Below, one piece after another: positions 51,481 through 63,549 of a DNA stretch of 64,000 nt. The stretch is taken from the NCBI GenBank assembly GCA_963677915.2, contig CAXXGE010000008.1, forward strand, positions 62,001 through 126,000, in the 5' to 3' direction. The stretch is from G963677915 sp963677915. Its GTDB lineage: Bacteria; Bacillota; Clostridia; Lachnospirales; Vallitaleaceae. Each line of letters opens with the position of its first letter. The first letter of the stretch is position 1. The position numbers were made by a program, and so were the translations under genes. Below the pieces are notes generated by a model. The model saw only the letters and a program-made list of their open reading frames with translations. It had not been told where the DNA came from and did no database searches.

Positions 51481-53223
51481 ATGAACTACATGGACCGCTA
51501 CAACGAATGGCTGAATGGGGACGCCTTCGACGACAGTACAAAGGAAGAGCTGATGGCTCTGAAAGGGAACGAGAAAGAAATTGAAGACAGGTTCTACAAG
51601 GATCTGGATTTCGGCACAGGTGGCCTTCGCGGTGTGCTCGGAGCAGGCACCAACCGCATGAACATCTACACGGTTCGAAAAGCGACACAGGGCCTTGCCA
51701 ACTATATCAACAAGAAAGTAACCAATGATGCAGACAAGAAAGTGGCTATCGCCTATGATTCGAGACGCATGTCCCCGGAATTCTCCGACGAGGTGGCGCT
51801 GGTCATGGCGGCCAACGGCATCAAGGGGTATGTTTTTGACTCGCTGAGACCGACGCCGGTGCTTTCCTTTGCCGTCAGGGAGCTGGGATGCACAGCCGGT
51901 ATTGTCATTACGGCAAGCCACAATCCAGCAGAGTATAACGGCTATAAAGTATACTGGTCCGACGGTGCACAGGTGACATCGCCTAAGGATGAGGAGATCA
52001 TCAAAGAAGTAGGCCTTGTACAGGATTTTTCCGAAGTGAAGACCATCTCCAAAGAAGATGCTTCGGTAAAAGGGCTATACAAAGTGATAGGTTCCGAAAT
52101 GGATGACAAATACATCGATGCGCTCAAAGCACTTATCATTGACAAAGAAGTCATCAAGAAAGAAGCTGACAACTTTACGATTGTCTATACACCCCTTCAT
52201 GGGACAGGCAACATTCCGGTACGCAGAGTGCTTAAGGAAATTGGTTTCAACAAAGTCCATGTCGTCAAGGAACAGGAACTTCCTGACGGTAACTTCCCAA
52301 CGTACGGTTACCCCAATCCGGAAGATATCAAGGCGTTTGCGCTGGCGATCGACCTGGCATGCGAGGTGGATGCCGACGTTGTTATGGCAACAGACCCTGA
52401 TGCGGACCGTCTGGGTGTCCTGACAAAGGACAAGGACGGACAGTACCAGGCACTCAACGGCAACAACATCGGTATTTTGCTGATGGACTACATCCTGAGC
52501 AGGAAGAAGGAACTTGGCACACTGCCCGACAATGCGGCGGTTGTCGGCACGATTGTATCCACGAATATGGTTCAGGCTGTCGCTGACTATTTCGGCGTGG
52601 AAGCGATGTATGTACTGACCGGTTTCAAATACATCGGTGAGAAAATCAAGGAATTCGAAGAGACAGGAAGCAACAGCTTCATGTTCGGATTCGAGGAAAG
52701 CTACGGCTGTCTGATCGGCACACATGCCAGAGACAAGGATGCAGTCGTAGCCGTGATGGGTGTTGCAGAGCTGGCGGCATACTACAAATCCAAGGGATTA
52801 ACACTCTATGAAGCACTTATGACCCTTTTTGAAAAATACGGCTACTACAAGGAAACCCTTGAATCCATTACACTCAAGGGCAAAGAAGGCGTAGAGAAAA
52901 TCCAGCATATCCTATCCACACTGAGAAGCAATCCACCTGCGTCAGTAGGAGGCATCAAAGTGGTTGAGGCAAGGGATTACAAGGCTGACACAATACTGAC
53001 ACTGGCCACTGGAGACGTGCGTCCGACCGGACTGCCTTCTTCGGATGTTCTATACTATGATCTGGCAGACGGTTCATGGTTCTGCGTACGTCCATCGGGT
53101 ACGGAGCCTAAGGTCAAGTTCTACTTCGGCGTCAAGGGTGAGTCTATGGTGGATGCTTCTGCAAAATCCAAGAAGCTTGAAGTTGCTGTCATGGCGCTTG
53201 TGAACAAGATTATTGGTGTTTAA
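51481..53223 (+). CDS. pgcA: phosphoglucomutase/phosphomannomutase family enzyme
   Basis: A 580-residue alpha-D-phosphohexomutase. The phosphoserine loop is ITASHNPAEYNG, the metal loop DPDADRLG, the sugar loop GFEESYG and the phosphate-binding loop RPSGTEPKVKF. The size fits PgcA-type phosphoglucomutases, which link glucose 6-phosphate and glucose 1-phosphate for envelope glycan synthesis. AAGGAGGAG precedes the ATG at 51481; the frame is open upstream, but only within the lipoprotein gene. Confidence 0.94.
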   Translation: MNYMDRYNEWLNGDAFDDSTKEELMALKGNEKEIEDRFYKDLDFGTGGLRGVLGAGTNRMNIYTVRKATQGLANYINKKVTNDADKKVAIAYDSRRMSPEFSDEVALVMAANGIKGYVFDSLRPTPVLSFAVRELGCTAGIVITASHNPAEYNGYKVYWSDGAQVTSPKDEEIIKEVGLVQDFSEVKTISKEDASVKGLYKVIGSEMDDKYIDALKALIIDKEVIKKEADNFTIVYTPLHGTGNIPVRRVLKEIGFNKVHVVKEQELPDGNFPTYGYPNPEDIKAFALAIDLACEVDADVVMATDPDADRLGVLTKDKDGQYQALNGNNIGILLMDYILSRKKELGTLPDNAAVVGTIVSTNMVQAVADYFGVEAMYVLTGFKYIGEKIKEFEETGSNSFMFGFEESYGCLIGTHARDKDAVVAVMGVAELAAYYKSKGLTLYEALMTLFEKYGYYKETLESITLKGKEGVEKIQHILSTLRSNPPASVGGIKVVEARDYKADTILTLATGDVRPTGLPSSDVLYYDLADGSWFCVRPSGTEPKVKFYFGVKGESMVDASAKSKKLEVAVMALVNKIIGV

Positions 53224-53668
53224 AAAACAAACTGCGCCTATGGTCAAACTTTTTATTTTGGCTATAGGCGTTCTTTTTATCGTTCAGTGGGCCATCTGGC
53301 CGATGCAGGTGAGCGGCAATTCGATGGAACCGTCGCTGCGGAACGGCGAAATCATATGGACATCCAAACTGGCACTAAGCATTGCGGCTGCAGAACGCGG
53401 CGACATTGTGATTTGCACACATCCGGACACAGGCAAGAAACTTGTTAAGCGGCTCATAGCAGTCGGTGGTGACCACGTGGTGATTAGCGGCGACAATCTG
53501 TCTGTCAATGGCATTGAGGCCGGGTTGGTTGAAAATACTGACAATTTGAATTGGTTTGTACCGGAAGGCCAGGTGTTTGTACTGGGTGATAATGCACCTT
53601 TCAGCGAGGACAGCCGGGTTTTCGGTTGTATTAAGTACACGGCTATTATCAGAAAAGTTTTGAAATAA
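53213..53668 (+). CDS. lepB: type I signal peptidase
   Basis: A 151-residue membrane peptidase with one N-terminal helix, the catalytic serine in GNSMEPSL, the lysine in KRLIAVGGD and the C-terminal GDNAPFSEDSR box. It removes signal peptides from secreted proteins. The start is uncertain: TTG 53213 or GTG 53216 overlap the mutase stop and lack a good ribosome site, and ATG 53240 is an internal alternative. Confidence 0.9.
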   Translation: MVFKKQTAPMVKLFILAIGVLFIVQWAIWPMQVSGNSMEPSLRNGEIIWTSKLALSIAAAERGDIVICTHPDTGKKLVKRLIAVGGDHVVISGDNLSVNGIEAGLVENTDNLNWFVPEGQVFVLGDNAPFSEDSRVFGCIKYTAIIRKVLK

Positions 53669-53688
53669 TCAGACAAATGTGTTATAAT
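53660..53688 (+). promoter_or_regulatory. veg promoter
   Basis: TTGAAA (53660-53665), 17-base spacer, TATAAT (53683-53688), just before veg and overlapping the lepB end. Confidence 0.72.
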
Positions 53689-53714
53689 GCATTTTGCAGA
53701 GATGAGGTGCAGAG

Positions 53715-53963
53715 ATGATAGCTAGAGAAGACATATTTAAACTCAGAAAGCAGATCAATGACCACGTAGGACAAACCGTACGTATCAGAGCGCACAAGGG
53801 GAGAAAAAAAGTAACAGTTAATGAAGGCGTTATACAAAGTACATACCCGAGCATATTCATCGTGCAGGTCGAGAACCATGGTGAACATACTTTCAGGAAT
53901 GTATCTTACAGCTATACGGATCTGTTGACACACAATGTGGAACTATCCTTATGCAATGATTAA
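53715..53963 (+). CDS. veg: Veg family protein
   Basis: An 82-residue protein with the Veg (DUF1021) consensus: an N-terminal REDIFKLRKQINDHVGQTVRIRA-like segment and a small beta-rich core. In Bacillus, Veg stimulates biofilm formation, and its gene lies close to ispE, as here. GAGGTG precedes the start. It has its own promoter and terminator. Confidence 0.92.
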   Translation: MIAREDIFKLRKQINDHVGQTVRIRAHKGRKKVTVNEGVIQSTYPSIFIVQVENHGEHTFRNVSYSYTDLLTHNVELSLCND

Positions 53964-53996
53964 ATGAGTGCAGCATAAGCTGCCCTAGCGGTTTGG

Positions 53997-54028
53997 AAGT
54001 CTCAAGATTATATCTTGGGGCTTTTTTT
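53997..54028 (+). terminator. terminator after veg
   Basis: Arms AAGTCTCAAGAT and ATCTTGGGGCTT (53997-54008, 54012-54023, with G-T pairs), then a T run to 54028. Confidence 0.82.
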
Positions 54029-54066
54029 CGTTCTCAAAAGCAGCGAAGCTGCTTTTGTTGCAGTTC

Positions 54067-54095
54067 TTGATTTTACATGGTATCTTGTATATAAT
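54067..54095 (+). promoter_or_regulatory. ispE-gntR promoter
   Basis: TTGATT (54067-54072), 17-base spacer, TATAAT (54090-54095). The -10 hexamer sits inside a long inverted repeat. Confidence 0.65.
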
Positions 54096-54114
54096 ATAAA
54101 GTATACAAAATACC
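54079..54114. promoter_or_regulatory. GntR-type operator candidate over the ispE promoter
   Basis: Arms GGTATCTTGTATA (54079-54091) and TATACAAAATACC (54102-54114) are inverse complements with one mismatch. Their inner TTGTATA/TATACAA halves resemble half-sites of FadR/GntR-type operators. The repeat covers the -10 box, and the second gene of the operon encodes such a regulator. Confidence 0.6.
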
Positions 54115-54126
54115 AGAGGATAGCTA

Positions 54127-55002
54127 ATGAACGAAATTGAACTGAAATCCAGGGCCAAGATCAATCTTTGTCTGGATGTAACAGGCAAAAGAGATGATGG
54201 TTACCATGAACTCAAGATGGTGATGCAGACGATTGGCTTGCATGACAAGCTGATGATGCGCAAGATACCAGATCTGGGCATTGAACTAGAGACCGATGAT
54301 CCGTCTATTCCGACGGGTGAAGAGAACCTGGTATACAAAGTGATCCGGGACATCATGAAACGATACGGCATCGAAGCGGGAATCCATGTCGACCTGTACA
54401 AGACGATTCCTTCAGGAGCGGGACTTGCAGGCGGGAGCGCGAATGCGGCCACCGCTATCAAAGGCATGAACCTGCTATTCGACCTGAACATGCCGATGGA
54501 GGAGATGGCGTCAATCGGGATCCGCTATGGTGCAGACATACCCTATTGTCTGCTGGGAGGCACAGCCATTGCCGAAGGGATCGGCGAGCGGCTGACACCG
54601 CTGCCGGATCTGCCGGAGCTACCGCTCTTGATTGTCAAGCCGGAGGCAAGTGCACCGACTGCCAGGATTTTCCAGACGTTTGAAATCGGGAAGAAGGAAG
54701 TAGAGCCCGATGTGGACGGCATGGCAAGAGCAATAGAAACCGGGGATGTGGAAGGTGTCCTGTCACGCATGGGCAATGCGCTTGAGGCTACGACCGTATC
54801 CCTCTACCCTGAGGTGGAGAAGCTGAAAGGGCTGCTTATCGAGGCAGGCGCTGACAACGCACTGATGTCGGGAAGCGGCACAGCGGTTTTCGGAATTTTT
54901 ATGGATAGAGGCAAGATGGAAGCAGCAGCAGAGAAGATCAGACAGTCAGGTCTGGCGAAGTGGATCTTCCAGACAAGAACAGAAAACGAAAGTGGGGCAT
55001 AA
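54127..55002 (+). CDS. ispE: 4-diphosphocytidyl-2-C-methyl-D-erythritol kinase
   Basis: A 291-residue GHMP kinase with the N-terminal KSRAKINLCLDVTGKRDDGYHEL substrate segment, the ATP motif PSGAGLAGGSANAAT and the C-terminal MSGSGTAVFGIF. It performs the ATP-dependent step of the MEP isoprenoid pathway. GAGG precedes the start. The gene after it encodes a GntR regulator, starting one base beyond its stop. Confidence 0.95.
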   Translation: MNEIELKSRAKINLCLDVTGKRDDGYHELKMVMQTIGLHDKLMMRKIPDLGIELETDDPSIPTGEENLVYKVIRDIMKRYGIEAGIHVDLYKTIPSGAGLAGGSANAATAIKGMNLLFDLNMPMEEMASIGIRYGADIPYCLLGGTAIAEGIGERLTPLPDLPELPLLIVKPEASAPTARIFQTFEIGKKEVEPDVDGMARAIETGDVEGVLSRMGNALEATTVSLYPEVEKLKGLLIEAGADNALMSGSGTAVFGIFMDRGKMEAAAEKIRQSGLAKWIFQTRTENESGA

Positions 55003-55003
55003 G

Positions 55004-55672
55004 ATGGACACAAATTTCAAGGTGACGATGAACGAGTATCTGCCGTTAAGGGATGTTGTTTTCAATACACTGAGAGCGGCAATCCTGAAAGGCGAGCTGG
55101 AACCGGGCGAAAGACTGATGGAGAAACAGCTGGCCGACAAAATGGGTGTCAGCAGAACGCCAATCAGAGAGGCGATCCGTAAGCTCGAGCTGGAAGGCCT
55201 TGTCATCATGGTACCCAGAAAAGGTGCAGAAGTAGCGGAAATCACCGAGCAGGACATCCATAATGTACTTGTTGTCAGAGCGGCGCTGGAAGGACTGGCT
55301 ATCAAGCTTGCATGCGACAATATGCAGCCTGAAGATATAGAGCAGCTGAAAACAATCGAAGAGGACTTTTATGAAGCCTCAAAGAAGAAAGACGTGGATG
55401 CCATCATATCAAAAGACATCGAGTTCCACGATTTCATCTACCAGGCAAGCAACAATGACAAGCTTGTGAATATCATCAACAATCTACGGGAGCAGATATA
55501 CCGCTTCAGAGTGGAATACATCCGGCAGCTGGACGATTTTTCAGGGCTGGCTGAAGAACACAAGGAACTGGTCCAGTGCCTGATCGACAGACGTGGTGAC
55601 GATGCCAATAACTTGGCTGCCTTGCATATCCAAAACCAGGAAAAAGCCGTCATTCATCAGATACAACCATAA
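55004..55672 (+). CDS. GntR-family regulator, FadR/FCD subfamily
   Basis: A 222-residue protein with an N-terminal winged helix-turn-helix (KQLADKMGVSRTPIREAIRK) and a C-terminal all-helical FCD effector domain with metal/ligand histidines (for example in KDIEFHDFIYQAS). It is transcribed with ispE and likely binds the inverted repeat at 54079-54114. The ATG at 55004 follows the ispE stop; a GTG at 54992 is an in-frame alternative. Effector unknown. Confidence 0.9.
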   Translation: MDTNFKVTMNEYLPLRDVVFNTLRAAILKGELEPGERLMEKQLADKMGVSRTPIREAIRKLELEGLVIMVPRKGAEVAEITEQDIHNVLVVRAALEGLAIKLACDNMQPEDIEQLKTIEEDFYEASKKKDVDAIISKDIEFHDFIYQASNNDKLVNIINNLREQIYRFRVEYIRQLDDFSGLAEEHKELVQCLIDRRGDDANNLAALHIQNQEKAVIHQIQP

Positions 55673-56388
55673 TGGAAGAAAGCATCTTCATCGTCATAGA
55701 CATCGAAACAACCGGCATACGCCCGGAGATGGCAGAGATTACTGAAATCGGCGCGCTGAAAGTAAAGGGCGATAAGATCCTTGATACCTTCGATACGCTG
55801 ATCGATCCCGGATGCACCATACCCGAGCGGATCACCGAGATAACGGGCATTACCGATGAGATGGTCAGCGGCAAACCCGATATCGGGCTGGTGATGCCGC
55901 AGCTGGCAGCCTTCTGCGGGGAGCATCCTATGATCGGCCACAACATCATGTTCGACTACTCGTTTCTTAAAACCAACGCCTCCCGGGTTGGCATTCCATT
56001 TGAAAAGGACGGCCTCGATACACTCTCCCTTGCCAGAGCGTTTTTGACGAACGCCGAAAGCAAGAGCCTCGGCTACCTGATTAAGTATCTGGACATACCC
56101 AGGGAAAACGCCCACAGGGCCTTCGACGATGCACTGGCCACATTCAAACTCTACCGGCATTTTGTCGAGCATCACCTGGGAGACGAAACGGTAAGCTATT
56201 TCAAACCGAGGCCCCTTCAATACAAGCCGAAAAAATCGGCGCCCATGACAGCCAGGCAAGCCAGCTATCTGAAGGCGCTCGTTGACAGATATAAAATTGT
56301 ACTCGACAAGCCGATGGCAGCTTTGTCAAAAAGTGAGGCCAGCAGGCTGATCGACAAGATTCTCTCTCAACACGGAAGACCGCAGTAG
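55672..56388 (+). CDS. DnaQ-like 3'-5' exonuclease (PolC-type proofreading domain)
   Basis: A 238-residue DEDDh exonuclease. Exo I is VIDIETTG, Exo II is in HNIMFDYSFLKTN and Exo III contains HRAFDDALATFKLY. It matches the stand-alone epsilon/PolC-exonuclease group. The C-terminal about 60 residues are a basic, family-specific tail. The start shares one base with the gntR stop. Substrate, DNA or small RNA, is not certain. Confidence 0.9.
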   Translation: MEESIFIVIDIETTGIRPEMAEITEIGALKVKGDKILDTFDTLIDPGCTIPERITEITGITDEMVSGKPDIGLVMPQLAAFCGEHPMIGHNIMFDYSFLKTNASRVGIPFEKDGLDTLSLARAFLTNAESKSLGYLIKYLDIPRENAHRAFDDALATFKLYRHFVEHHLGDETVSYFKPRPLQYKPKKSAPMTARQASYLKALVDRYKIVLDKPMAALSKSEASRLIDKILSQHGRPQ

Positions 56389-56404
56389 AAAGGAAGTGTG
56401 GTGC

Positions 56405-56506
56405 ATGTTCAAGAACCGCAAGGGATTAAAAAGAATATCCATCGTGATCGCTGCCGTGATCGTGCTTAGCATGGTTCTGGCAACCGTTGCCCCCTATATG
56501 TTCTAG
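56405..56506 (+). CDS. 33-residue single-helix membrane miniprotein (Prli42-like)
   Basis: Too short for usual gene finding. It has AGGAAG ten bases upstream, an ATG, a basic N-terminus (FKNRKGLKR) and one hydrophobic helix of about 21 residues ending in APYMF. The layout (about 30 residues, basic start, S-M-V-L-A-T helix) resembles Prli42, the small membrane protein that ties the stressosome to the membrane in Listeria and relatives. That relation is a resemblance only. It closes the ispE-gntR-exonuclease unit. Confidence 0.6.
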   Translation: MFKNRKGLKRISIVIAAVIVLSMVLATVAPYMF

Positions 56507-56515
56507 AAGAACGAA

Positions 56516-57310
56516 TTATAAGCTGAAATTTGAAGGGTTTACAGAAAGCAAGACTTCTGTAAGCTCTTTTTGTATGCGTCCGTTTGTGGCAATGATGTTG
56601 AAGGCGGACCCTTCAGGGAAGACTGCCACAGCACCGCCGGCCTCTTCGATGATGAGATTGCCGGCAGCCATGTCGTAGGCGTTCAGCTTCAGTTCCCATT
56701 GGCCGTCTGTATGGCCTGCGGCGACCTGTACAAGGTCGAAGGCGGCAGAGCCTGAACGCCTTACGCCGGAAATCTTTGGAAGCAGCGTACTGAATTCATC
56801 CACATTGTTGTTCGGATCGGTTGCCTTCGTATACGGGAATCCTGTACCGAGGACCGATTTCGCCAGCGTCTCGGTGGTGGAGACGGAGATGGGCCTGCCG
56901 TTGCAGAAGGCACCGCCGTCTCTGATGGCCGAGTAGGTCTGTTTGAGCATCGGCACATGGACAAGGCCGAGCACCGCTTCGTCTTTGTAGTTCAGGGCGA
57001 TGGAGATGGAGAAGATCGGATAGCCGTGCTTATAGTTCGTCGTCCCGTCGATCGGGTCGATGATCCACAGGTAGTCGCTGTCGTGTTCGCTCTCGCCAGT
57101 CTCTTCGCCGTAAATGCCATGGTCCGGGTAAAGGCCGTGAATAAAAGCGATGATTTTCTCTTCGGATTTCTTGTCCATTTCCGTCACAAAATCGACGGAG
57201 GAAGATTTCGTATCGATCTCAAGGGCCTCGTCCCCGTGTCTTTCAAGCTGCCATTCGCCGAGTTCGACGGCGAAGGCTGTCAGTTTTTCAAGAGTTGATT
57301 TCAAATCCAT
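56516..57310 (-). CDS. suhB: inositol monophosphatase family protein
   Basis: A 264-residue Mg-dependent phosphatase. Metal ligands are seen in GEETGE, DPIDGTTNYKHG and the C-terminal AYDMAAGNLIIEEAGG. Members act on inositol phosphates, fructose 1,6-bisphosphate or NADP; the specific substrate is not clear. It is the third gene of the minus-strand set abcF-metH-suhB and starts 32 bases after metH. Confidence 0.93.
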   Translation of the reverse strand: MDLKSTLEKLTAFAVELGEWQLERHGDEALEIDTKSSSVDFVTEMDKKSEEKIIAFIHGLYPDHGIYGEETGESEHDSDYLWIIDPIDGTTNYKHGYPIFSISIALNYKDEAVLGLVHVPMLKQTYSAIRDGGAFCNGRPISVSTTETLAKSVLGTGFPYTKATDPNNNVDEFSTLLPKISGVRRSGSAAFDLVQVAAGHTDGQWELKLNAYDMAAGNLIIEEAGGAVAVFPEGSAFNIIATNGRIQKELTEVLLSVNPSNFSL

Positions 57311-57342
57311 AATGGCCTGCTTTCTAGTGTGGCGTATCCTAA

Positions 57343-60987
<3,645 letters not shown>

Positions 60988-61018
60988 GATGATACCTCCT
61001 TCAATTAATGGTAGTGGA

Positions 61019-61047
61019 ATTATAACATAATCACCCGTATTGGGCAA
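61019..61047 (-). promoter_or_regulatory. metH promoter
   Basis: Minus strand: TTGCCC (61047-61042), 17-base spacer, TATAAT (61024-61019), between the ABC-F stop and the metH start. Confidence 0.68.
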
Positions 61048-61062
61048 CAAAGGCAGCGGCTC

Positions 61063-62961
61063 TCAGCCCTTGATTCTGGCGGCTTTTTCCTGGAGCGCCT
61101 CAAGGCGTTCCATCTTCTCCAGAAGCGCCATTTCGATGGCCTCCTGCTCCTCGGTCAAATCCTGAAGCGCAGTGAAATCTGCCGCCTTCTCGGTCATCTC
61201 TGCTTCGATGGCGTCAAGGCGAAGCATCATCGTCTCGATTTCGTCCCCCAGGCTATCCAGATCCTGTTGCTCCCGGTAGCTCAGCTTCTCGCTCCTGTTG
61301 CCGCCCCGTGTTGCCGAGGATGCGGAAGGTGCAGCCGGGCTTGCGGAAACGGTGGAGGTTGCGGGCACCTCGACCCTGCCTGCCATGTAATCCTCATAGT
61401 TGCCGGTGTGGATGGCAGCATGCCCCTTCTCGATAGCCAGAATGACATTGCAGATACGGTCCAGGAAATAGCGGTCATGGGAGACGGCGACAACGATGCC
61501 CTTATAGCTGTCGATGTAGTCCTCAAGCGCCTTGAGCGTATCGATGTCAAGGTCGTTGGTCGGCTCGTCGAGGAGCAGGACGTTCGGCGCCTCCATCAGA
61601 ATCTTAAGCAGGTACAGCCTTCGCCGTTCGCCGCCGGACATGGAATGGATGGGCGCATGCTGCAGTTCACCCGGGAACAGGAACCGCTCCATCATCTGGG
61701 ACGCAGTGATGTAACCCCCGCTTTCATCCTTGATGATTTCCGCCGTTTCCTTTATATAGTCGATCGCCTTCAGGTTCTGGTTCATCTCGGGCGCTTCCTG
61801 TGTATAGTAGCCGATCTTGACCGTGTCGCCCCGTTCGACCATACCGCTGTCGGGCTGGAGTGAACCGGCAATCAGGTTCAGCAGGGTGGACTTGCCAGCC
61901 CCGTTGAGGCCCACAATGCCGATGCGGTCGGTAGGCAGGAAGGTATAGCTGATATCGCTGAAAAGTGTCAGGTCCCCGTAGCTTTTCGAAACGCCGTCCA
62001 GTATCACGGTCTTCTTTCCGAGCCTCGTGAAGCCAGCGGGTATGGACACCATCTGTTCGTCCTCGCCGTAGGACGTCGCCTTCAGTTCCTCAAAACGCTG
62101 GATCCGGGCCTTCTGTTTCGTACTTCGGGCCCTCGCACCTGTCCTTATCCAGGCCAGTTCCTGACGGAAAAGGTTCTGCCGCTTTCGTTCCAGGCTGCCT
62201 GCAAGCTGCATGCGCTCGGCCTTGGCAGTCACATAGGTGGTGTAGTTGCCGTCATACAGATAGCTGGCGCCTTTTGAGATCTCGAAAATCTTGCTGCAGA
62301 CCCTGTCCAGGAAATAACGGTCATGGGTCACCATCAGCAGGGAGCCCTTGCGTGCCGACAGATACTGCTCGAGCCAGGCGATGGCCTCGCTGTCCATATG
62401 GTTGGTCGGCTCGTCCAGAATGAGGAGGTCGCAGGGTGAAATGAGCGCGCCTGCAAGGGCGATGCGCTTTCTCTGGCCGCCGGACAGCTCGCCCACCTTT
62501 TTGTCGAAATCGTGAATGGAGAGCTTTGTCAGGATGGTCTTGACCTGGCTTTCCACTTCCCAGGCGTTCTCCGCTGTCATCCGGTCCGTCATCCGCTGCA
62601 GATGCACGAGATGCTCCTGGTCGCTTGGGTGTCTTTCGGCCGATTCGACAGCGGCCTCGTAGGCCCTGATGGTGGTAAAAAGGGCAGAGTCTCCCCTGAA
62701 TACCTGCTCCATCACCGTCGAATCGGGATCGAAGTCGGGACTTTGGGGCAGGTACTCGATCCTTGTCCGCTTCGACGTGGTGACCGTCCCTTCGTCGGCG
62801 CTTTCAAGGCCTGCCAGTATTTTCAAAAGCGTGGACTTGCCGGTGCCGTTGATGCCGACGATGCCGATTCTGTCCTGATCTTCAATATAAAGCTGCATGC
62901 CACGGAAAAGCGTCTTCATGCCGTAGCTCTTTCCAAGGTTTTCTATCGATATGAGTGCCAT
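61063..62961 (-). CDS. ABC-F family ATPase (Uup-like)
   Basis: A 632-residue soluble ATPase with two ABC domains joined by a charged linker. P-loops are GINGTGKST and GLNGAGKST, signatures LSGGQRKR and MSGGERRR, and Walker B boxes LLILDEPTNH and VLLLDEPTND. There are no membrane segments. A C-terminal Glu/Met-rich coiled coil (about residues 565-630) marks the Uup branch, which acts on ribosomes or branched DNA. ABC-F members may also protect ribosomes from antibiotics, but the short interdomain linker gives no sign of resistance. The start at 62961 follows GGAAGG. Confidence 0.92.
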   Translation of the reverse strand: MALISIENLGKSYGMKTLFRGMQLYIEDQDRIGIVGINGTGKSTLLKILAGLESADEGTVTTSKRTRIEYLPQSPDFDPDSTVMEQVFRGDSALFTTIRAYEAAVESAERHPSDQEHLVHLQRMTDRMTAENAWEVESQVKTILTKLSIHDFDKKVGELSGGQRKRIALAGALISPCDLLILDEPTNHMDSEAIAWLEQYLSARKGSLLMVTHDRYFLDRVCSKIFEISKGASYLYDGNYTTYVTAKAERMQLAGSLERKRQNLFRQELAWIRTGARARSTKQKARIQRFEELKATSYGEDEQMVSIPAGFTRLGKKTVILDGVSKSYGDLTLFSDISYTFLPTDRIGIVGLNGAGKSTLLNLIAGSLQPDSGMVERGDTVKIGYYTQEAPEMNQNLKAIDYIKETAEIIKDESGGYITASQMMERFLFPGELQHAPIHSMSGGERRRLYLLKILMEAPNVLLLDEPTNDLDIDTLKALEDYIDSYKGIVVAVSHDRYFLDRICNVILAIEKGHAAIHTGNYEDYMAGRVEVPATSTVSASPAAPSASSATRGGNRSEKLSYREQQDLDSLGDEIETMMLRLDAIEAEMTEKAADFTALQDLTEEQEAIEMALLEKMERLEALQEKAARIKG

Positions 62962-63012
62962 AAATACCTTCCTCTTCCCTTTACTGATTAACTTAATATT
63001 ACCCTGTTTTCC

Positions 63013-63041
63013 TTGACATGACAATCACTGGAATCTATAAT
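63013..63041 (+). promoter_or_regulatory. consensus promoter of the marR operon
   Basis: TTGACA (63013-63018), 17-base spacer, TATAAT (63036-63041): both hexamers match consensus exactly. Confidence 0.88.
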
Positions 63042-63061
63042 ATATTTCGTACACGAAATAT
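63042..63061. promoter_or_regulatory. MarR operator candidate
   Basis: ATATTTCGT (63042-63050) and ACGAAATAT (63053-63061) form a 9-bp inverted repeat with a 2-base centre, starting right after the -10 hexamer and covering the transcription start. It lies 23 bases before marR. Confidence 0.8.
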
Positions 63062-63084
63062 TTGTATGCGAAAGGAGTTAGCCA

Positions 63085-63549
63085 ATGGATGCCAACTATA
63101 CCTATGATATATTGAACAGCCTGAAGATTATCCAGCACACGATGCGCGACCATATGCACGACTATTTCAAGTCGATCGGTCTTACAGGGCCACAGGGCCT
63201 TATGATGTTCAACATCGGGAAGAAAGGGTCGATGAAGATATCGGATATCAGCGAAAGCATGCACCTGTCTGTGAGCACGATCTCCGGTATTGTCGACAGG
63301 CTCGAGAAGATGGGCTACGTCGAGCGGGTGCGCTCGGAAAAGGACAGAAGGGTGGTCATGGTGCAGGTGACCGACGCCTTCAAGGGAAAGATGAAAAAGA
63401 AGCACGAGACGATGGAGAGCTTTATGTCCGGTGTGCTCTCTGCCTGTACAGATGAAGAGGCGGAATGCATCCGCAGCGGGATCAACAAACTGAAGGAACT
63501 AATGGAAAGAAATGACAAAGGAGGCGGGGAACATGCTGAAACTGATTAA
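63085..63549 (+). CDS. MarR-family transcriptional regulator
   Basis: A 154-residue protein with a winged helix (ISDISESMHLSVSTISGIVDRLEKMGYVERVRSEKD-type, residues about 52-88) and long N- and C-terminal helices for dimerisation. It should repress its own promoter through the palindrome upstream and respond to a drug-like or oxidant ligand. AAAGGAG precedes the start. It overlaps the following ABC exporter by 17 bases. Confidence 0.92.
   Translation: MDANYTYDILNSLKIIQHTMRDHMHDYFKSIGLTGPQGLMMFNIGKKGSMKISDISESMHLSVSTISGIVDRLEKMGYVERVRSEKDRRVVMVQVTDAFKGKMKKKHETMESFMSGVLSACTDEEAECIRSGINKLKELMERNDKGGGEHAETD

Noticed and set aside
60988..61062. SAM or cobalamin riboswitch before metH
   Set aside because: The leader is about 75 bases including the promoter; no riboswitch core is seen.
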